A DNA stretch of 37,734 bases, from NCBI GenBank assembly GCA_002393835.1, contig DGTW01000300.1, forward strand, positions 1-37,734. Reading direction: 5' to 3'. The DNA is from Treponema sp. UBA4326. GTDB taxonomy: Bacteria > Spirochaetota > Spirochaetia > Treponematales > Treponemataceae. The notes under the pieces are model-generated. The model saw only the letters and a program-made list of their open reading frames with translations, searched no databases and was not told the DNA's origin. Both the position numbers and the translations under genes were made by a program. Below are positions 24,839 through 33,331 of this stretch, one piece after another. Within the stretch, counting starts at the first letter, position 1, and each line of letters begins with the position of its first letter.

Positions 24839-24865
24839 GACAAATAGTATAACACAAGATATAAT
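24837..24865 (+). promoter_or_regulatory. Promoter of the exported-protein/porin/FecR operon
   Basis: ATGACA (24837-24842), 17 bp, TATAAT (24860-24865). The -35 overlaps the complement of the cyclase start codon, and the cyclase -10 lies inside the spacer. The two divergent promoters should therefore exclude each other. Confidence 0.6.
24846..24851 (-). promoter_or_regulatory. -10 box 7 nt before the cyclase ATG
   Basis: Minus-strand TATACT, then ATTTGTC and ATG (24838). No Shine-Dalgarno and only a weak -35. Confidence 0.5.
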
Positions 24866-24879
24866 ATAGTTGGTAAATT

Positions 24880-24941
24880 TTTTTTCTTATTTTAAGAAAA
24901 AATGTAAAAAATCATGGAAGCAACGCCGCTAATGCGGTGTT
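24880..24941 (+). promoter_or_regulatory. Two hairpins in the 5' leader of the FecR operon
   Basis: TTTTTTCTTA/TAAGAAAAAA (24880-24889 with 24893-24902) and AACGCCGC/GCGGTGTT (24922-24929 with 24934-24941, one G-U pair). The second ends three bases before AAGGAG at 24945. It could stabilise the leader or tune ribosome access. Confidence 0.5.
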
Positions 24942-24957
24942 TTCAAGGAGTTAAAAA

Positions 24958-25458
24958 ATGAAAAAAACTCTGCTGTGTACTGCCATAGCTTTCATTTGCA
25001 CAGCATTTGCATTTTCGCAAAGTTCTGAAGTAATGTCAGAAATCATCGACTCAGAAAAGGCAACATGCGCGCAAATCTCTTATCTCCCGGCACTCTACGC
25101 AAACAAAATCACTGAAGACGATTCCTCAAAATCAATCGGCGTAATGCCAGCTTCAAAGGAAGGCTCTTCTCCCACAAAAGAATCTTTTGAAGCCCTGAAA
25201 GCCGAAGATTTTTTTGCTTCCGACGACGAGGCTGACTCTGCGGCAACTGTAGCTAAAATTTCCTATGTATACATGAAGGCTCTTGGAATCAAAGGCGGCC
25301 TTTTCTACACGCTTTTCCCTTCACCCCGCTATGCTTTCAAAGAATTAAAGGCCCGGGGAATTCTTCCTGTAGAAACAGATCCTTCAATGACCATTTCTGG
25401 CCGTGAGTCCCTGGACTTGTTCAGCTCATGTCTCGAAATTGTAGGAGGAAACGAATAA
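24958..25458 (+). CDS. Exported protein of unknown function
   Basis: The 166-residue protein has a signal peptide (MKKTLLCTAIAFICTAFAFS). Its C-terminal half (AATVAKISYVYMKALGIKGG, then LFPSPRYAFKELKARGILP) looks like a small helical domain. I do not recognise the family. AAGGAG is well placed. Its stop overlaps the next ATG (TAATG), so it is translationally coupled to the outer-membrane-like protein. It may be an assembly or anchoring partner for it. Confidence 0.8.
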   Translation: MKKTLLCTAIAFICTAFAFSQSSEVMSEIIDSEKATCAQISYLPALYANKITEDDSSKSIGVMPASKEGSSPTKESFEALKAEDFFASDDEADSAATVAKISYVYMKALGIKGGLFYTLFPSPRYAFKELKARGILPVETDPSMTISGRESLDLFSSCLEIVGGNE

Positions 25459-26663
25459 TGAAACTTTCATTCAAAAAAATAATCAGTTCGGCCGCAATTT
25501 TGTCAGCAGCAAGCCTTCTGTTCGCAGTTGAAACAGGCGGTCTCATTTCCAACGACACAAAATTAGCAAATACAGACGAAAGCAATTCACTAAAGCTCAC
25601 TCAAAAGAACGGCATCAACCTTTGGTTCCGCACCCCCCTCAACGAAGACGGAAAAAGCTACTTCACGGGTGAGGGTGCCTTCCGCACGGAATACGATGAC
25701 ACGGTTGTAAATTCAGACCAGAAATTCAAGCTGGCCCTGGATGTAAACCTTTTCAAGCTCGTCCTTCACAAGGAGCTCGATTCAGGAAGCATTATCTTCT
25801 CGGCAGGTCGTTTCTTTAACAACGATTTAACAGGAATCATTTATGCCCAGAACGGAGACGGTGCAAAACTCAGCGCAACTTTCTCGGGAGTAGAAATTTC
25901 CGCATTTGCGGCTTTCACAGGCCTTCTAAACGCAAAGAATGTCACAATTCTCGAAGAAAAAGAACACAAAAAAGACGAAGTCAATCTCATCGACAAAGAA
26001 AAAAATCTCTATGTCCTTGCAAACAAATATGCGATTGGAGCCGTCACTTTCTCACTTCCCCATATCTTTGCAAGCCAGACAATTTCTCTCGAAGGCTTCG
26101 GTGCTCTTTCCCTTGAATCAACAAAATTCAACAGGTTCTATGCGACTGCAGCCCTCAACGGTCCAATCGTCTCCCCGATTTTCTACAGCCTATCATCAAC
26201 ATTCGGTTTTGCCTCTTATGACGGCGGCGACACAAAAACAGGCAACCTCACTCAGGGCGCAATTTTGTTTTACCCGAATTTCAAGTCCATGTCACTTTCA
26301 CTCAACGGACTCTATGCCTCAGGCAAACAGGGAAGTTTCGACAGATTCTCGGGCTTTACAAGCGGTACAGCCATCAATTCTACGAAAGACACAGAATACT
26401 CTTCTCTCTTAAAAACTGGTCTTTCTGCCACAATCAAACCGCTTTCAAATCTTGTATTCCTTGCAGGCGGAGACCTTGTATTTGACGCAATCGAAGACAT
26501 CAAATACGCAGGCATCCAGTACCTTCTGGGCTTGAACTATCAGGCAGTCAGCGATGTCTCACTGGGAATCAATTTCAGCCACTACATAGGAAAAGACGAT
26601 TTTGCTGAGTCAATCGGCAAATCTAAAACACAGCTCAAAATAAATGCGGCTATCGCATTCTAG
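25458..26663 (+). CDS. Porin-like outer-membrane beta-barrel protein
   Basis: The 401-residue protein starts at 25458 (MKLSFKKIISSAAILSAASL, cleavage near FAVE). I prefer this start because AGGAGG precedes it and it overlaps the upstream stop. The mature part consists of alternating amphipathic strands (for example GINLWFRTPL, LVLHKELDSGSIIFSAGRFF and LSLNGLYASG). It ends in Phe (INAAIAF), the C-terminal barrel-assembly signal. Pore function is inferred; there is no recognised family. It lies between an exported protein and a FecR protein in one operon. Confidence 0.8.
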   Translation: MKLSFKKIISSAAILSAASLLFAVETGGLISNDTKLANTDESNSLKLTQKNGINLWFRTPLNEDGKSYFTGEGAFRTEYDDTVVNSDQKFKLALDVNLFKLVLHKELDSGSIIFSAGRFFNNDLTGIIYAQNGDGAKLSATFSGVEISAFAAFTGLLNAKNVTILEEKEHKKDEVNLIDKEKNLYVLANKYAIGAVTFSLPHIFASQTISLEGFGALSLESTKFNRFYATAALNGPIVSPIFYSLSSTFGFASYDGGDTKTGNLTQGAILFYPNFKSMSLSLNGLYASGKQGSFDRFSGFTSGTAINSTKDTEYSSLLKTGLSATIKPLSNLVFLAGGDLVFDAIEDIKYAGIQYLLGLNYQAVSDVSLGINFSHYIGKDDFAESIGKSKTQLKINAAIAF

Positions 26664-26681
26664 GCAATAAGGAGGTTTTAC

Positions 26682-27566
26682 ATGAAAAAACTTATTCTTA
26701 CACTTGTTATGTCAGCTTTTGCCTTCTCTTCATTTGCAATGCAGGCTACAGTCGTATCTGCTAAAGGAAAGGCAGAAATGAAAAGTGGCGGCATCTGGTC
26801 TGCCCTCAAAGTTGGAGACAGCATCGATCAGGGCACGGAAATCCAGACAGGTTTCAAATCAGAGCTTGTTCTCAAAATCAAGGAATCTACCGTAACAGTA
26901 GCTCCGCTTTCTCGTCTGACTATCCAGACTCTTGCAGAGCGGGAAGGAATCAAGGGTGCAAGCGGCAAGGACGAAACAGCCATTAGGCTTGCAACAGGCT
27001 CACTCAAATCAAACGTGCAAAAAACAGCAGACCGCCGAGTCGGTTTTACCGTACGCTCACCGGTAGCAACGGCTTCTGTCCGAGGTACAAACTTCACTTT
27101 CACCACAAGATTCCGAAGAACAGCTCTTCGAACAAATTCCGGCTTCGTCGCCTTCTGGAAAAACACAAGGCAGAGCGAGCGTATCCTTGATGCAATTCTC
27201 AAAGCAATAGAAGAAAACGCTGAGGAAAACAAGGAAGAGGCTGCAAAAGAAGAAGTTGCCGCTACTGAAGACGCAACAGCAAACACAGCTCAGGAAAAAC
27301 TTGGAACCGAGCCTGGAGATATCTCAGAATTCGCTCCTTCAAATGCAATAACTGTAGCTCAGGGCGAAGTTGCAAGCGCAAGCACAAATTCACCAAGCCT
27401 GACGACCCCTTCTCAGTCAGCCCAGAATGAGTCAAATTCAATCGGCGAAGGAACAAAAACTGCCGCCGATACAGAAAGCGGCTCTGGCATCATTCTGACA
27501 AGCGGAAAATCTCAGCGAGAAGGATACGGTTCGGCCATAGTCACCATCGGCTTCGATCCAGAGTAA
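26682..27566 (+). CDS. FecR-domain exported protein
   Basis: The 294-residue protein has a signal peptide (MKKLILTLVMSAFAFSSFAM). A FecR domain follows at about residues 25-155: WSALKVGDSIDQGTEIQTG, VTVAPLSRLTIQTL, ATGSLKSNV and the ending VRSPVATASVRGTNFTF. The rest is an Ala/Glu/Ser-rich low-complexity tail. No ECF sigma factor or TonB receptor is nearby, so it is not a classic iron-sensing FecR. In treponemes such proteins are envelope components; TP0483 of T. pallidum is a comparable gene near a cyclase, from memory. It ends the operon, before a strong terminator. Confidence 0.88.
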   Translation: MKKLILTLVMSAFAFSSFAMQATVVSAKGKAEMKSGGIWSALKVGDSIDQGTEIQTGFKSELVLKIKESTVTVAPLSRLTIQTLAEREGIKGASGKDETAIRLATGSLKSNVQKTADRRVGFTVRSPVATASVRGTNFTFTTRFRRTALRTNSGFVAFWKNTRQSERILDAILKAIEENAEENKEEAAKEEVAATEDATANTAQEKLGTEPGDISEFAPSNAITVAQGEVASASTNSPSLTTPSQSAQNESNSIGEGTKTAADTESGSGIILTSGKSQREGYGSAIVTIGFDPE

Positions 27567-27582
27567 CAAAAAACTCATACAT

Positions 27583-27620
27583 GCGGTCCCTTAATTTTTT
27601 CGGGGGACTGCTTTTTTTTC
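27583..27620 (+). terminator. Intrinsic terminator of the FecR operon
   Basis: GCGGTCCC (27583-27590) and GGGACTGC (27604-27611, one G-U pair) form an 8-bp stem followed by eight T. Confidence 0.88.
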
Positions 27621-27649
27621 TCTTTTTACTTTTGCAAATCATTCATATT

Positions 27650-27658
27650 TGATAAAAT
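27650..27658 (+). promoter_or_regulatory. Extended -10 box 6 nt before the lipoprotein ATG
   Basis: TGATAAAAT is an extended -10 (TGnTAAAAT). It is followed by CAGAGC and the ATG at 27665. There is no Shine-Dalgarno. Confidence 0.55.
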
Positions 27659-27664
27659 CAGAGC

Positions 27665-28477
27665 ATGTTAAGATTTTTTTTCAGTTATAAAAGTTTTTCA
27701 AAAGGGCTTCTCAAAACAGCGCTCCTTACATTTTTGGCCTTTTTTGCAATTTTCGCCCTGGCTTGTAAAAACGACAGAAAACTAACGGCAGAAAATTCAC
27801 TTGAGCAGTCAGATTCAGATTCAAGCCCGCTAAAGCTCAAAAAGCTCTCTGCTGAAACAAAAGCCTACATCGAAGGAAAAAATATCGTCGTAGTTTTAGG
27901 CTATGGCTACAATGATGTGGAAAGCATCACTAAAATCACCAAGACTCTCGACGAAAACTTTGGAATTGAAACCGAAGATAAGCCGGCTCTTCTTTCTGTC
28001 CTCGTCTACCCGGCTGACTTCATGGTTGCAGGCAAAGAGCGAATCAGTTCACTTGCAGACCGAATCGAAGGAAAAAATCTGGCCGGCATGATAATTCTTG
28101 GCGCACCGGACGGTCTTCATATTGCCCTCTCAAAAATTCAAGACAAGGCAGAGGGTGGCAAAATTCCTTATCCTATATTCACCTTCTTCTCTCAGGACGA
28201 TGTCCTCGGCTCTGAGTCTACATCCGACTTTGTTCTCGACTACGCCCACAAGACAAACACAATCGACGGCGAAGTAACGGATTTCATTCCAGATTTTGAT
28301 GCCAGCCAAATTCTCACGAACTCAATTTCAGAAATGATTGAGCTGAGAGAGCCATTAAAAGCTGACGCAAACCTCAAGACCTTTGTCCAGAAACTTCTTG
28401 ATAAAAACAGAACTGTCATTCACTATGTTGATGGGGAAAGCGGTTTACAGTCAATAAATCACTTCATATTCGAGTAA
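27665..28477 (+). CDS. Putative lipoprotein, DUF3798/periplasmic-binding-like
   Basis: The 270-residue protein has an N-terminal hydrophobic segment ending FALAC (Cys34), which fits the relaxed spirochaetal lipobox. The mature part alternates beta and alpha elements: IVVVLGYGYNDVES, LLSVLVYPADFM, MIILGAPDGLHIALSK and YPIFTFFSQDDVLGSE. This suggests a periplasmic-binding-like fold. A weak resemblance to DUF3798 is from memory. It is followed 12 bp later by a phosphoesterase gene on the same strand, likely one operon. Confidence 0.75.
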   Translation: MLRFFFSYKSFSKGLLKTALLTFLAFFAIFALACKNDRKLTAENSLEQSDSDSSPLKLKKLSAETKAYIEGKNIVVVLGYGYNDVESITKITKTLDENFGIETEDKPALLSVLVYPADFMVAGKERISSLADRIEGKNLAGMIILGAPDGLHIALSKIQDKAEGGKIPYPIFTFFSQDDVLGSESTSDFVLDYAHKTNTIDGEVTDFIPDFDASQILTNSISEMIELREPLKADANLKTFVQKLLDKNRTVIHYVDGESGLQSINHFIFE

Positions 28478-28489
28478 AAATCCAGGGAA

Positions 28490-29206
28490 ATGATAGAAAT
28501 CACGCAGCAGGAAAATTTAGCGATTGGCTCAAAGAAAGACGTTTTTTCTCTTGCAAAGAAGGAGCTGGCAAAAGCCCTCGTGATTTCTGACTCTCACGGA
28601 AATCCCAGGGTAATGCAGGCCATAATTTCTGAATTCGGCGGGCAGTGCGACCTTATCTGCTTTTGCGGAGACGGCATTCTGGATTTGGTTGAAAACCTTG
28701 AAAACGCTTTTTTTGACCCCGAATTCGGAAAAGTCTTTCCGCCTGTAGTCTATTTCGTCAGAGGAAACGGCGACAACTCCACCACAACGATTTTCACAGA
28801 CAAAAGAATCCCCATAACGGTACCCGAATTTCAGGAAATAGAAATTGCGGGCAAAAAACTCTTTCTAACCCACGGTCACCGCTACAATGTCTATTACGGA
28901 AACAAAGATTTAAGAAACGAAGCAATCAGCCGGGGAATGGATTTAGCCTGGTACGGCCACACTCATGTGCCGAATTCACTGCGAAGCCATGTGACTAGGA
29001 ATGGTCGGAACGATTTTTTGGGTATTTTGAATCCAGGAAGCTGTGCCCAAGCCCGGGGCGGAATGCCCAACACATTTGCCATAGTCGATGTTCATCGTAT
29101 GGAAGAAAAAAATGTCTGCCACTATTACAAAATCATTCAGAACAGATTCGGTGAATACAACTTTGAAGAAATGCCCACACCCCGGGGCGAAATAAAACTC
29201 TTTTAG
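28490..29206 (+). CDS. YfcE-family metallophosphoesterase
   Basis: The 238-residue calcineurin-like enzyme has all metal motifs in order: SDSHGN, FCGDG, RGNGD, LTHGH and WYGHTH, followed by NPGSC. YfcE/MJ0936 enzymes hydrolyse phosphodiesters in vitro. The cellular substrate is unknown, although the cyclase nearby makes a cyclic nucleotide an idea to test. An N-terminal extension of about 30 residues precedes the first motif; Val or Met starts closer in cannot be excluded. Only a poor ribosome site (AGGGA) is seen. It overlaps the convergent MBL gene by 4 bp. Confidence 0.88.
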   Translation: MIEITQQENLAIGSKKDVFSLAKKELAKALVISDSHGNPRVMQAIISEFGGQCDLICFCGDGILDLVENLENAFFDPEFGKVFPPVVYFVRGNGDNSTTTIFTDKRIPITVPEFQEIEIAGKKLFLTHGHRYNVYYGNKDLRNEAISRGMDLAWYGHTHVPNSLRSHVTRNGRNDFLGILNPGSCAQARGGMPNTFAIVDVHRMEEKNVCHYYKIIQNRFGEYNFEEMPTPRGEIKLF

Positions 29207-29895
29207 AAATTTTCTCCAAGTAAAAAAGCTCCGTCATCGTGGCCGGAATATACCCTGCTCTCTTCATCGCAATACTCAAAGACCTTCAAAAGACTCTGAT
29301 GGATTTGAGCTTCGTTTCCGCCGATTAAGTCGGTTCTGCCCCAGGAATGATAAAAAATCGTATCCCCGGAAAGTAAAGTACGCTCCCTTTCATTGTAAAG
29401 GCAGCAGGATCCCTGAGTGTGCCCCGGCGTATGAAGAACTTCCCATTCAGAAAGGGCAGCAATAAGGTCGCCCGACAAATTGCATGACTCAAATATTTGA
29501 GCCAGCGTTTTTTTGTCTTTCAGGAAAAAATCTGCCTTGGGAAGAGAGCTTACAAAAGGAAGGAATTCGTCAAAGCCCATTTGAGAAAGGGCCTTTCCCT
29601 GCAACAGGGAAGAATCAGGGCCAATCATAGCTGAATCGTTTTCGTGAATGATAATTGGAAGAGAAGGAAAAGCCTTTTTTAGCGAAGGCAAGCCTGAAAC
29701 ATGGTCAAAATGGCCGTGGGTCAAAATTACGGCCACAGGCTCCATTTTTTTTGAAGCAAGAAAAGAAAAAACGGAACCTTCATCCCCTGAAAAAGGACAG
29801 TCGGCAGGGTCAAGAACAAATACCTTGTTCCCGCAAAGAGGAACGATATAAGTGTTGACCGAAAGCGGCCCAGTGTGCAAAAGGTGAAGGTTCAT
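29203..29895 (-). CDS. MBL-fold hydrolase (glyoxalase II-like)
   Basis: The 230-residue metallo-beta-lactamase-fold enzyme has the metal motif HGHFDH (near residue 60), the second site HTPGHTQGS, SGDTIFYHSWGRTDL with the bridging Asp, and the last His in VYSGHDDG. The order and spacing match hydroxyacylglutathione-hydrolase-like proteins, which are often generic thioesterases in bacteria lacking glutathione. GGAG lies directly upstream. An RNA terminator for the preceding gene sits just before that. Confidence 0.88.
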   Translation of the reverse strand: MNLHLLHTGPLSVNTYIVPLCGNKVFVLDPADCPFSGDEGSVFSFLASKKMEPVAVILTHGHFDHVSGLPSLKKAFPSLPIIIHENDSAMIGPDSSLLQGKALSQMGFDEFLPFVSSLPKADFFLKDKKTLAQIFESCNLSGDLIAALSEWEVLHTPGHTQGSCCLYNERERTLLSGDTIFYHSWGRTDLIGGNEAQIHQSLLKVFEYCDEESRVYSGHDDGAFLLGENF

Positions 29896-29905
29896 TCATT
29901 CTCCG

Positions 29906-29951
29906 TAAAAATCCGGGAGCAAAAAGCCTGCAAAAAGCAGCCTGTCCCGGA
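29906..29951 (-). terminator. Terminator of the RNA-binding protein operon
   Basis: Minus strand: the stem TCCGGGA/TCCCGGA (29945-29951 with 29912-29918) has a nested CTGC/GCAG hairpin in its loop and is followed by TTTTT (29907-29911). It separates the clpP operon from the MBL gene. Confidence 0.75.
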
Positions 29952-29959
29952 CAATTTAA

Positions 29960-30799
29960 TTACAAATCTTCTGATGATGAAGAGCGTGGAGCACGTGCTG
30001 CGAGAATCTCCTCGTCTGTCATCTCAGCCTGAGCCTTTGCAAAGGCAGCCTGCTCAGCCAAAGTGTCGTTGTTGCTAGAAGTGTAGCTGTCAACGATTGG
30101 AGCAGATTCATTTGATACATTTGGAACCGGCTCGTTGTTCTCGTAGTTTTCTGCTGTCTCTTCTTCTGAATCAGCATAGTCGCCTTCATCACGCTGTTTT
30201 GAGTAGCTTACGCTCAAAGCTCGTCCTCGGTAAACATGGCCGTTCAAGGCTGAAATTGCCTTTTCTGCGTCTTCTTTGAAAAGCTGGACGAATGAGTAGT
30301 TAGCGAGAACACGGATGTCACCGATTCGCTCTTTTTCGATTCCGGCAACACTGATAAAGAGGCCAACAAGGTCGCGAGGGAAAACACGGCGGTTGCGGCC
30401 GATGCTTACGAATACAACCTCTGCATTTTCTGCAGGAATCTGAACTCGTGTGAATCGCTCTCTTGGCTCAGCAGGAGCTGAAGATGAAGAATCCTCTGAA
30501 GCAGATTCGTTTCTTTCGTAGCGGTTAAATCGTTCCTCACGGTTAGAATGGAAATCTTCGCGGTCATTGAATTTGTTGAAACGGAAGATAGCTCCGCCTG
30601 CATTGCGCAAAAGATAGGCGGCTACATAAGAACGCATAGTAAGAGGAACATTCTTTTTGAAGACCTTTTTAAGTGCCTCAAGCTCATCAGGATTAGCTTT
30701 TACTTTTGTAACAAGGTCTTTGAGATAGTTTGCTGCCTGATCAAGGTCAATTTCTCTGTTCTGTCTGAAATTTCTTCTGAAATTGCGTCTGAATGCCAT
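29960..30799 (-). CDS. Free-standing DbpA-type RNA-binding protein
   Basis: The 279-residue cytoplasmic protein opens with Arg/Asn-rich repeats (FRRNFRRNFRQNR) and a helical segment to about residue 75. A Ser/Glu-rich linker follows. At about 125-205 is a DbpA/CsdA-like RRM (VFVSIGRNRRVFPRDLVGLF, SVAGIEKERIGDIRVL, YSFVQLFKEDAEKAISAL). That domain normally ends DEAD-box helicases and binds structured rRNA. Here no helicase domain is present. The tail is acidic (EEETAENYENNEPVPN). It follows the UPF0158-GNAT gene by 31 bp, with AAGGAG before the ATG. Confidence 0.82.
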   Translation of the reverse strand: MAFRRNFRRNFRQNREIDLDQAANYLKDLVTKVKANPDELEALKKVFKKNVPLTMRSYVAAYLLRNAGGAIFRFNKFNDREDFHSNREERFNRYERNESASEDSSSSAPAEPRERFTRVQIPAENAEVVFVSIGRNRRVFPRDLVGLFISVAGIEKERIGDIRVLANYSFVQLFKEDAEKAISALNGHVYRGRALSVSYSKQRDEGDYADSEEETAENYENNEPVPNVSNESAPIVDSYTSSNNDTLAEQAAFAKAQAEMTDEEILAARAPRSSSSEDL

Positions 30800-30830
30800 A
30801 ATAAAATCTCCTTTTAAAACTGGCGTAATT

Positions 30831-31766
30831 TTAAATGTCTGCCTTTTCTAGCACATAAAATGAGCCTTTTTTTTCAAAACCACAACGGGCAATTAAAGGC
30901 TCTAAAAAATCTGGGAGCGCTGAATCAGCAATAATAATGCTCTGAATTCCTGAACTTTTTAAGTAGGAAATACCGCGTGAAAAAAGCTCTCTGGCAATTC
31001 CTAGGCCCCGGAAATTCTGATTGACAAAAATTGCCGTGAGAGCCACGACTTTTTTTGCAAAGGACGAGCAATCTGAAAACAAAAGAAGGCCTGCGAAATC
31101 TTCTGCCGTAGTGCGGGCGACAATTCCCAAAAAAGGAAGCTGCTTAGAATCACCAGACTCTAATTCAAAACGTCGAAGCCAAAAATGGGCAATCGCCTTG
31201 GCTGCCTCGCCTGTAAAATCTTCTTTTATTTCTTCTGCTATTCTTTTTGCTTCCGCAAGGATACAATCATAGTCCTTCGTCTGATTGTATGGGATAAATT
31301 CAAAATCCTGCTGAATAAGGTCATCATAATCATCAAAATCCTGATTCAGCTTTTCTAGTCCCCAAGACTCACGGAGCGAATTGTACCAGTCCAAAACAAC
31401 AGCCCGCATTTTCTTTTCTTTGAAAGTGTGAAACTGTTTTTCGATATGCGGGTACTTATTCAAAAGGTTTTTATAATTCCTGAACACCCCCCTGCCATTT
31501 GAAAGAACCTGCTCAAGTTCAGAGCGGACTTTGGGAATCCGCACGCTTTCAGCAAAGTCTTCCATAATCTCAAAGCCGTCATTTGAAGTCCACAACGGCA
31601 AAGAATACAAAGAATCGTTTTCGTCCAGCTCTTCAATTTCTGACTGAAGCATTGAATCAAGGGAAATCACACAGCCTTGGCTTGCATCTAGGGCAAATTC
31701 TCCATCTTGATCTTCCATGGAGAAAATTATGTCTTCGATAAGTGATTTCGTTAATTCAAATGTCAT
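30831..31766 (-). CDS. UPF0158-GNAT fusion protein
   Basis: The 311-residue protein joins two domains. Residues about 5-150 resemble UPF0158: LWTSNDGFEIMEDFAESVR, then GRGVFRNYKNLLNKYPHIE and VVLDWYNSLRESWGLEKL. Residues about 190-311 are a GNAT acetyltransferase with motif A FVNQNFRGLGIARELF and the later CGFEKKGSFYVLE. GNAT enzymes move acetyl from acetyl-CoA to amines. The target here is unknown, but co-location with clpP and an RNA-binding protein suggests a housekeeping or stress role. It begins 21 bp after the clpP stop. Confidence 0.8.
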   Translation of the reverse strand: MTFELTKSLIEDIIFSMEDQDGEFALDASQGCVISLDSMLQSEIEELDENDSLYSLPLWTSNDGFEIMEDFAESVRIPKVRSELEQVLSNGRGVFRNYKNLLNKYPHIEKQFHTFKEKKMRAVVLDWYNSLRESWGLEKLNQDFDDYDDLIQQDFEFIPYNQTKDYDCILAEAKRIAEEIKEDFTGEAAKAIAHFWLRRFELESGDSKQLPFLGIVARTTAEDFAGLLLFSDCSSFAKKVVALTAIFVNQNFRGLGIARELFSRGISYLKSSGIQSIIIADSALPDFLEPLIARCGFEKKGSFYVLEKADI

Positions 31767-31787
31767 ATTTTTGACTCTAAAACGAAT

Positions 31788-32387
31788 TTATGCCGACAAA
31801 TCAGACCTTTTTGAAAGAATCTTGCTTACAAGGCCGTATTCAAGGGCCTCTTCGGCAGTAAGCCAGTGGTCACGGTCACAGTCTTTTTCGACCTGAGCCT
31901 CGCTCTTGCCAGTCTCTTCGGCGATGAGCTTAATGAGCTTCTTTTTTGATTTTGCGATTTCCTCGGCCTGAATCTCCAAATCGGTAGCGACACCACGGGC
32001 AACGCCGCCAATCAATGGCTGGTGAATGAGGTAGTGGCTGTTGGGAAGGGCAAAACGACGCTCTTTTGGCACTGCAAGCAGGATGATTGAGCCCATGCTG
32101 GCGATAAGGCCTGTGCCGATTGTGTAAACAGGAGCGTTGATAAAGCGAATCATGTCGTAAATGCCGAAACCTGAATCGATTGAGCCTCCGGGTGAATCGA
32201 TGTAAATGTAAATCGGCTTGTCGCTGTCTGCTTCGAGCAAAAGAAGCTGCTTGATAACTTTTGCAGTATTTTCTTCGTTAATCTCACCGCTCAAAATAAT
32301 CTGGCGGGTTTTCAAAAATTTCTCTGAGAGTGAATCTTCCTTCTGCTCAGACTTTTTTTCTTCATCGTTGTCGTTAAAAATTCTCAT
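31788..32387 (-). CDS. clpP: ATP-dependent Clp protease proteolytic subunit
   Basis: The 199-residue serine peptidase has the nucleophile Ser97 in GLIASMGSI, His122 in YLIHQPL and Asp173 in DRDHWL, followed by AEEALEYGLV. IYIDSPGGSIDSGFGIYD is also typical. It assembles into a 14-mer chamber served by ClpX/ClpA-type unfoldases. No tig or clpX gene flanks it. The N-terminus has a highly charged stretch (NDNDEEKKSEQKEDS), so it may be a secondary ClpP. A TATATT box ends six bases before the ATG. Confidence 0.95.
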   Translation of the reverse strand: MRIFNDNDEEKKSEQKEDSLSEKFLKTRQIILSGEINEENTAKVIKQLLLLEADSDKPIYIYIDSPGGSIDSGFGIYDMIRFINAPVYTIGTGLIASMGSIILLAVPKERRFALPNSHYLIHQPLIGGVARGVATDLEIQAEEIAKSKKKLIKLIAEETGKSEAQVEKDCDRDHWLTAEEALEYGLVSKILSKRSDLSA

Positions 32388-32393
32388 ATTATA

Positions 32394-32399
32394 AATATA
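32394..32399 (-). promoter_or_regulatory. -10 box 6 nt before the clpP ATG
   Basis: Minus-strand TATATT, then TATAAT and ATG (32387). The proximal TATAAT abuts the ATG and cannot itself be the functional -10 for a transcript including the start codon. No Shine-Dalgarno is seen. Confidence 0.5.
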
Positions 32400-32452
32400 C
32401 CTAAATCAAATCAAAAAGTAAATTGCCGTTTACCCACATTCTGCGGGAGCGC

Positions 32453-33319
32453 TTACCAGATTTTTTTTGCGGCCGCCCAAAATTCCATCATGTCCCGGTG
32501 ATGAGCATGGTCAAAGGGAATGCCCTGTTCCTTCATTTTTTCTTCGATATAGTGGAAGCGGGACTCAAATTTGTTCATGGTTTTGCGGAGGGCGACAGAC
32601 GGGTCTATACCCAGCCAGCGGCCGTAATTTATAAGGCAGTGAAGGGAATCGCCGAATTCTTCCTCCAGGTGAAGCTGAGCCTTCTTTTGCTCCTCGGTCA
32701 TATTCGTGACAGAAAGGGGGTGTTTGCCGTCGTAATCGTTAAGACGCTCCACATCAATGAAAGCGTCCTGCATTTCGGCAAGTTCCTCGCAAAACTTCAT
32801 TTTGACTTCTGAAAGAGAGCCCCAGTCAAAACCTGCCTTTGACGCTTTTTTTAGCTCCTTATAGGCTTTTAGTATTGGCGGGAAATTCTCGGGAACTGAA
32901 TCGATGATGGATTCAGACTTGCGGCCTTCCACATTTTCTTTGATACGCTCCCACTGGCTGGTAACTTTTTCGGGATTATCAGATACATCTTCCGTGGCCT
33001 GAGACTTGCCCTCACTCTGGGCAAAAACATGGGGATGCCGTCGAACGAGCTTGTCCGCAATGGCATTTATCGTCTCTTCGACGGTAAAGAGACCTTTTTC
33101 TTCAAAAAGATAGGCGATTAAAATGACATTGAGAAGCACATCGCCAAGTTCTTCTTTGACATGAGCGGGATCTTCCTGAGAAATTGCATCGATAGCCTCG
33201 CAAGTTTCTTCAAAAAAAGTGCTGCGGAGAGAAAGAGGCGTCTGTTCCTTGTCCCAGGGGCAGCCCTTGCGAATAGCCTTGACTATTTCAAAAAAATGTG
33301 CAAATGCGTTTTCTTTCAT
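32453..33319 (-). CDS. mazG: Nucleoside triphosphate pyrophosphohydrolase
   Basis: The 288-residue MazG protein has CPWDKEQTPLSLR near the N-terminus and the metal-binding EETCEAI...EELGDVLLNV in the first domain. A second, degenerate domain has LEEEFGDSLHCLINYGRWLG. It hydrolyses NTPs to NMP and PPi, cleansing damaged nucleotides or lowering alarmone levels. I start it at 33319 (MKENAFAHFF) because TATAAT lies at 33332-33337, giving a leader of about 5 nt without a ribosome site. Pth lies immediately upstream. Confidence 0.93.
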   Translation of the reverse strand: MKENAFAHFFEIVKAIRKGCPWDKEQTPLSLRSTFFEETCEAIDAISQEDPAHVKEELGDVLLNVILIAYLFEEKGLFTVEETINAIADKLVRRHPHVFAQSEGKSQATEDVSDNPEKVTSQWERIKENVEGRKSESIIDSVPENFPPILKAYKELKKASKAGFDWGSLSEVKMKFCEELAEMQDAFIDVERLNDYDGKHPLSVTNMTEEQKKAQLHLEEEFGDSLHCLINYGRWLGIDPSVALRKTMNKFESRFHYIEEKMKEQGIPFDHAHHRDMMEFWAAAKKIW

Positions 33320-33331
33320 ATTTAATAGTTG

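Noticed and set aside
32066..32085. TGGCAC word considered as another sigma-54 promoter
   Set aside because: It lies inside clpP, and the bases at the -12 position do not form TTGC at the required spacing.
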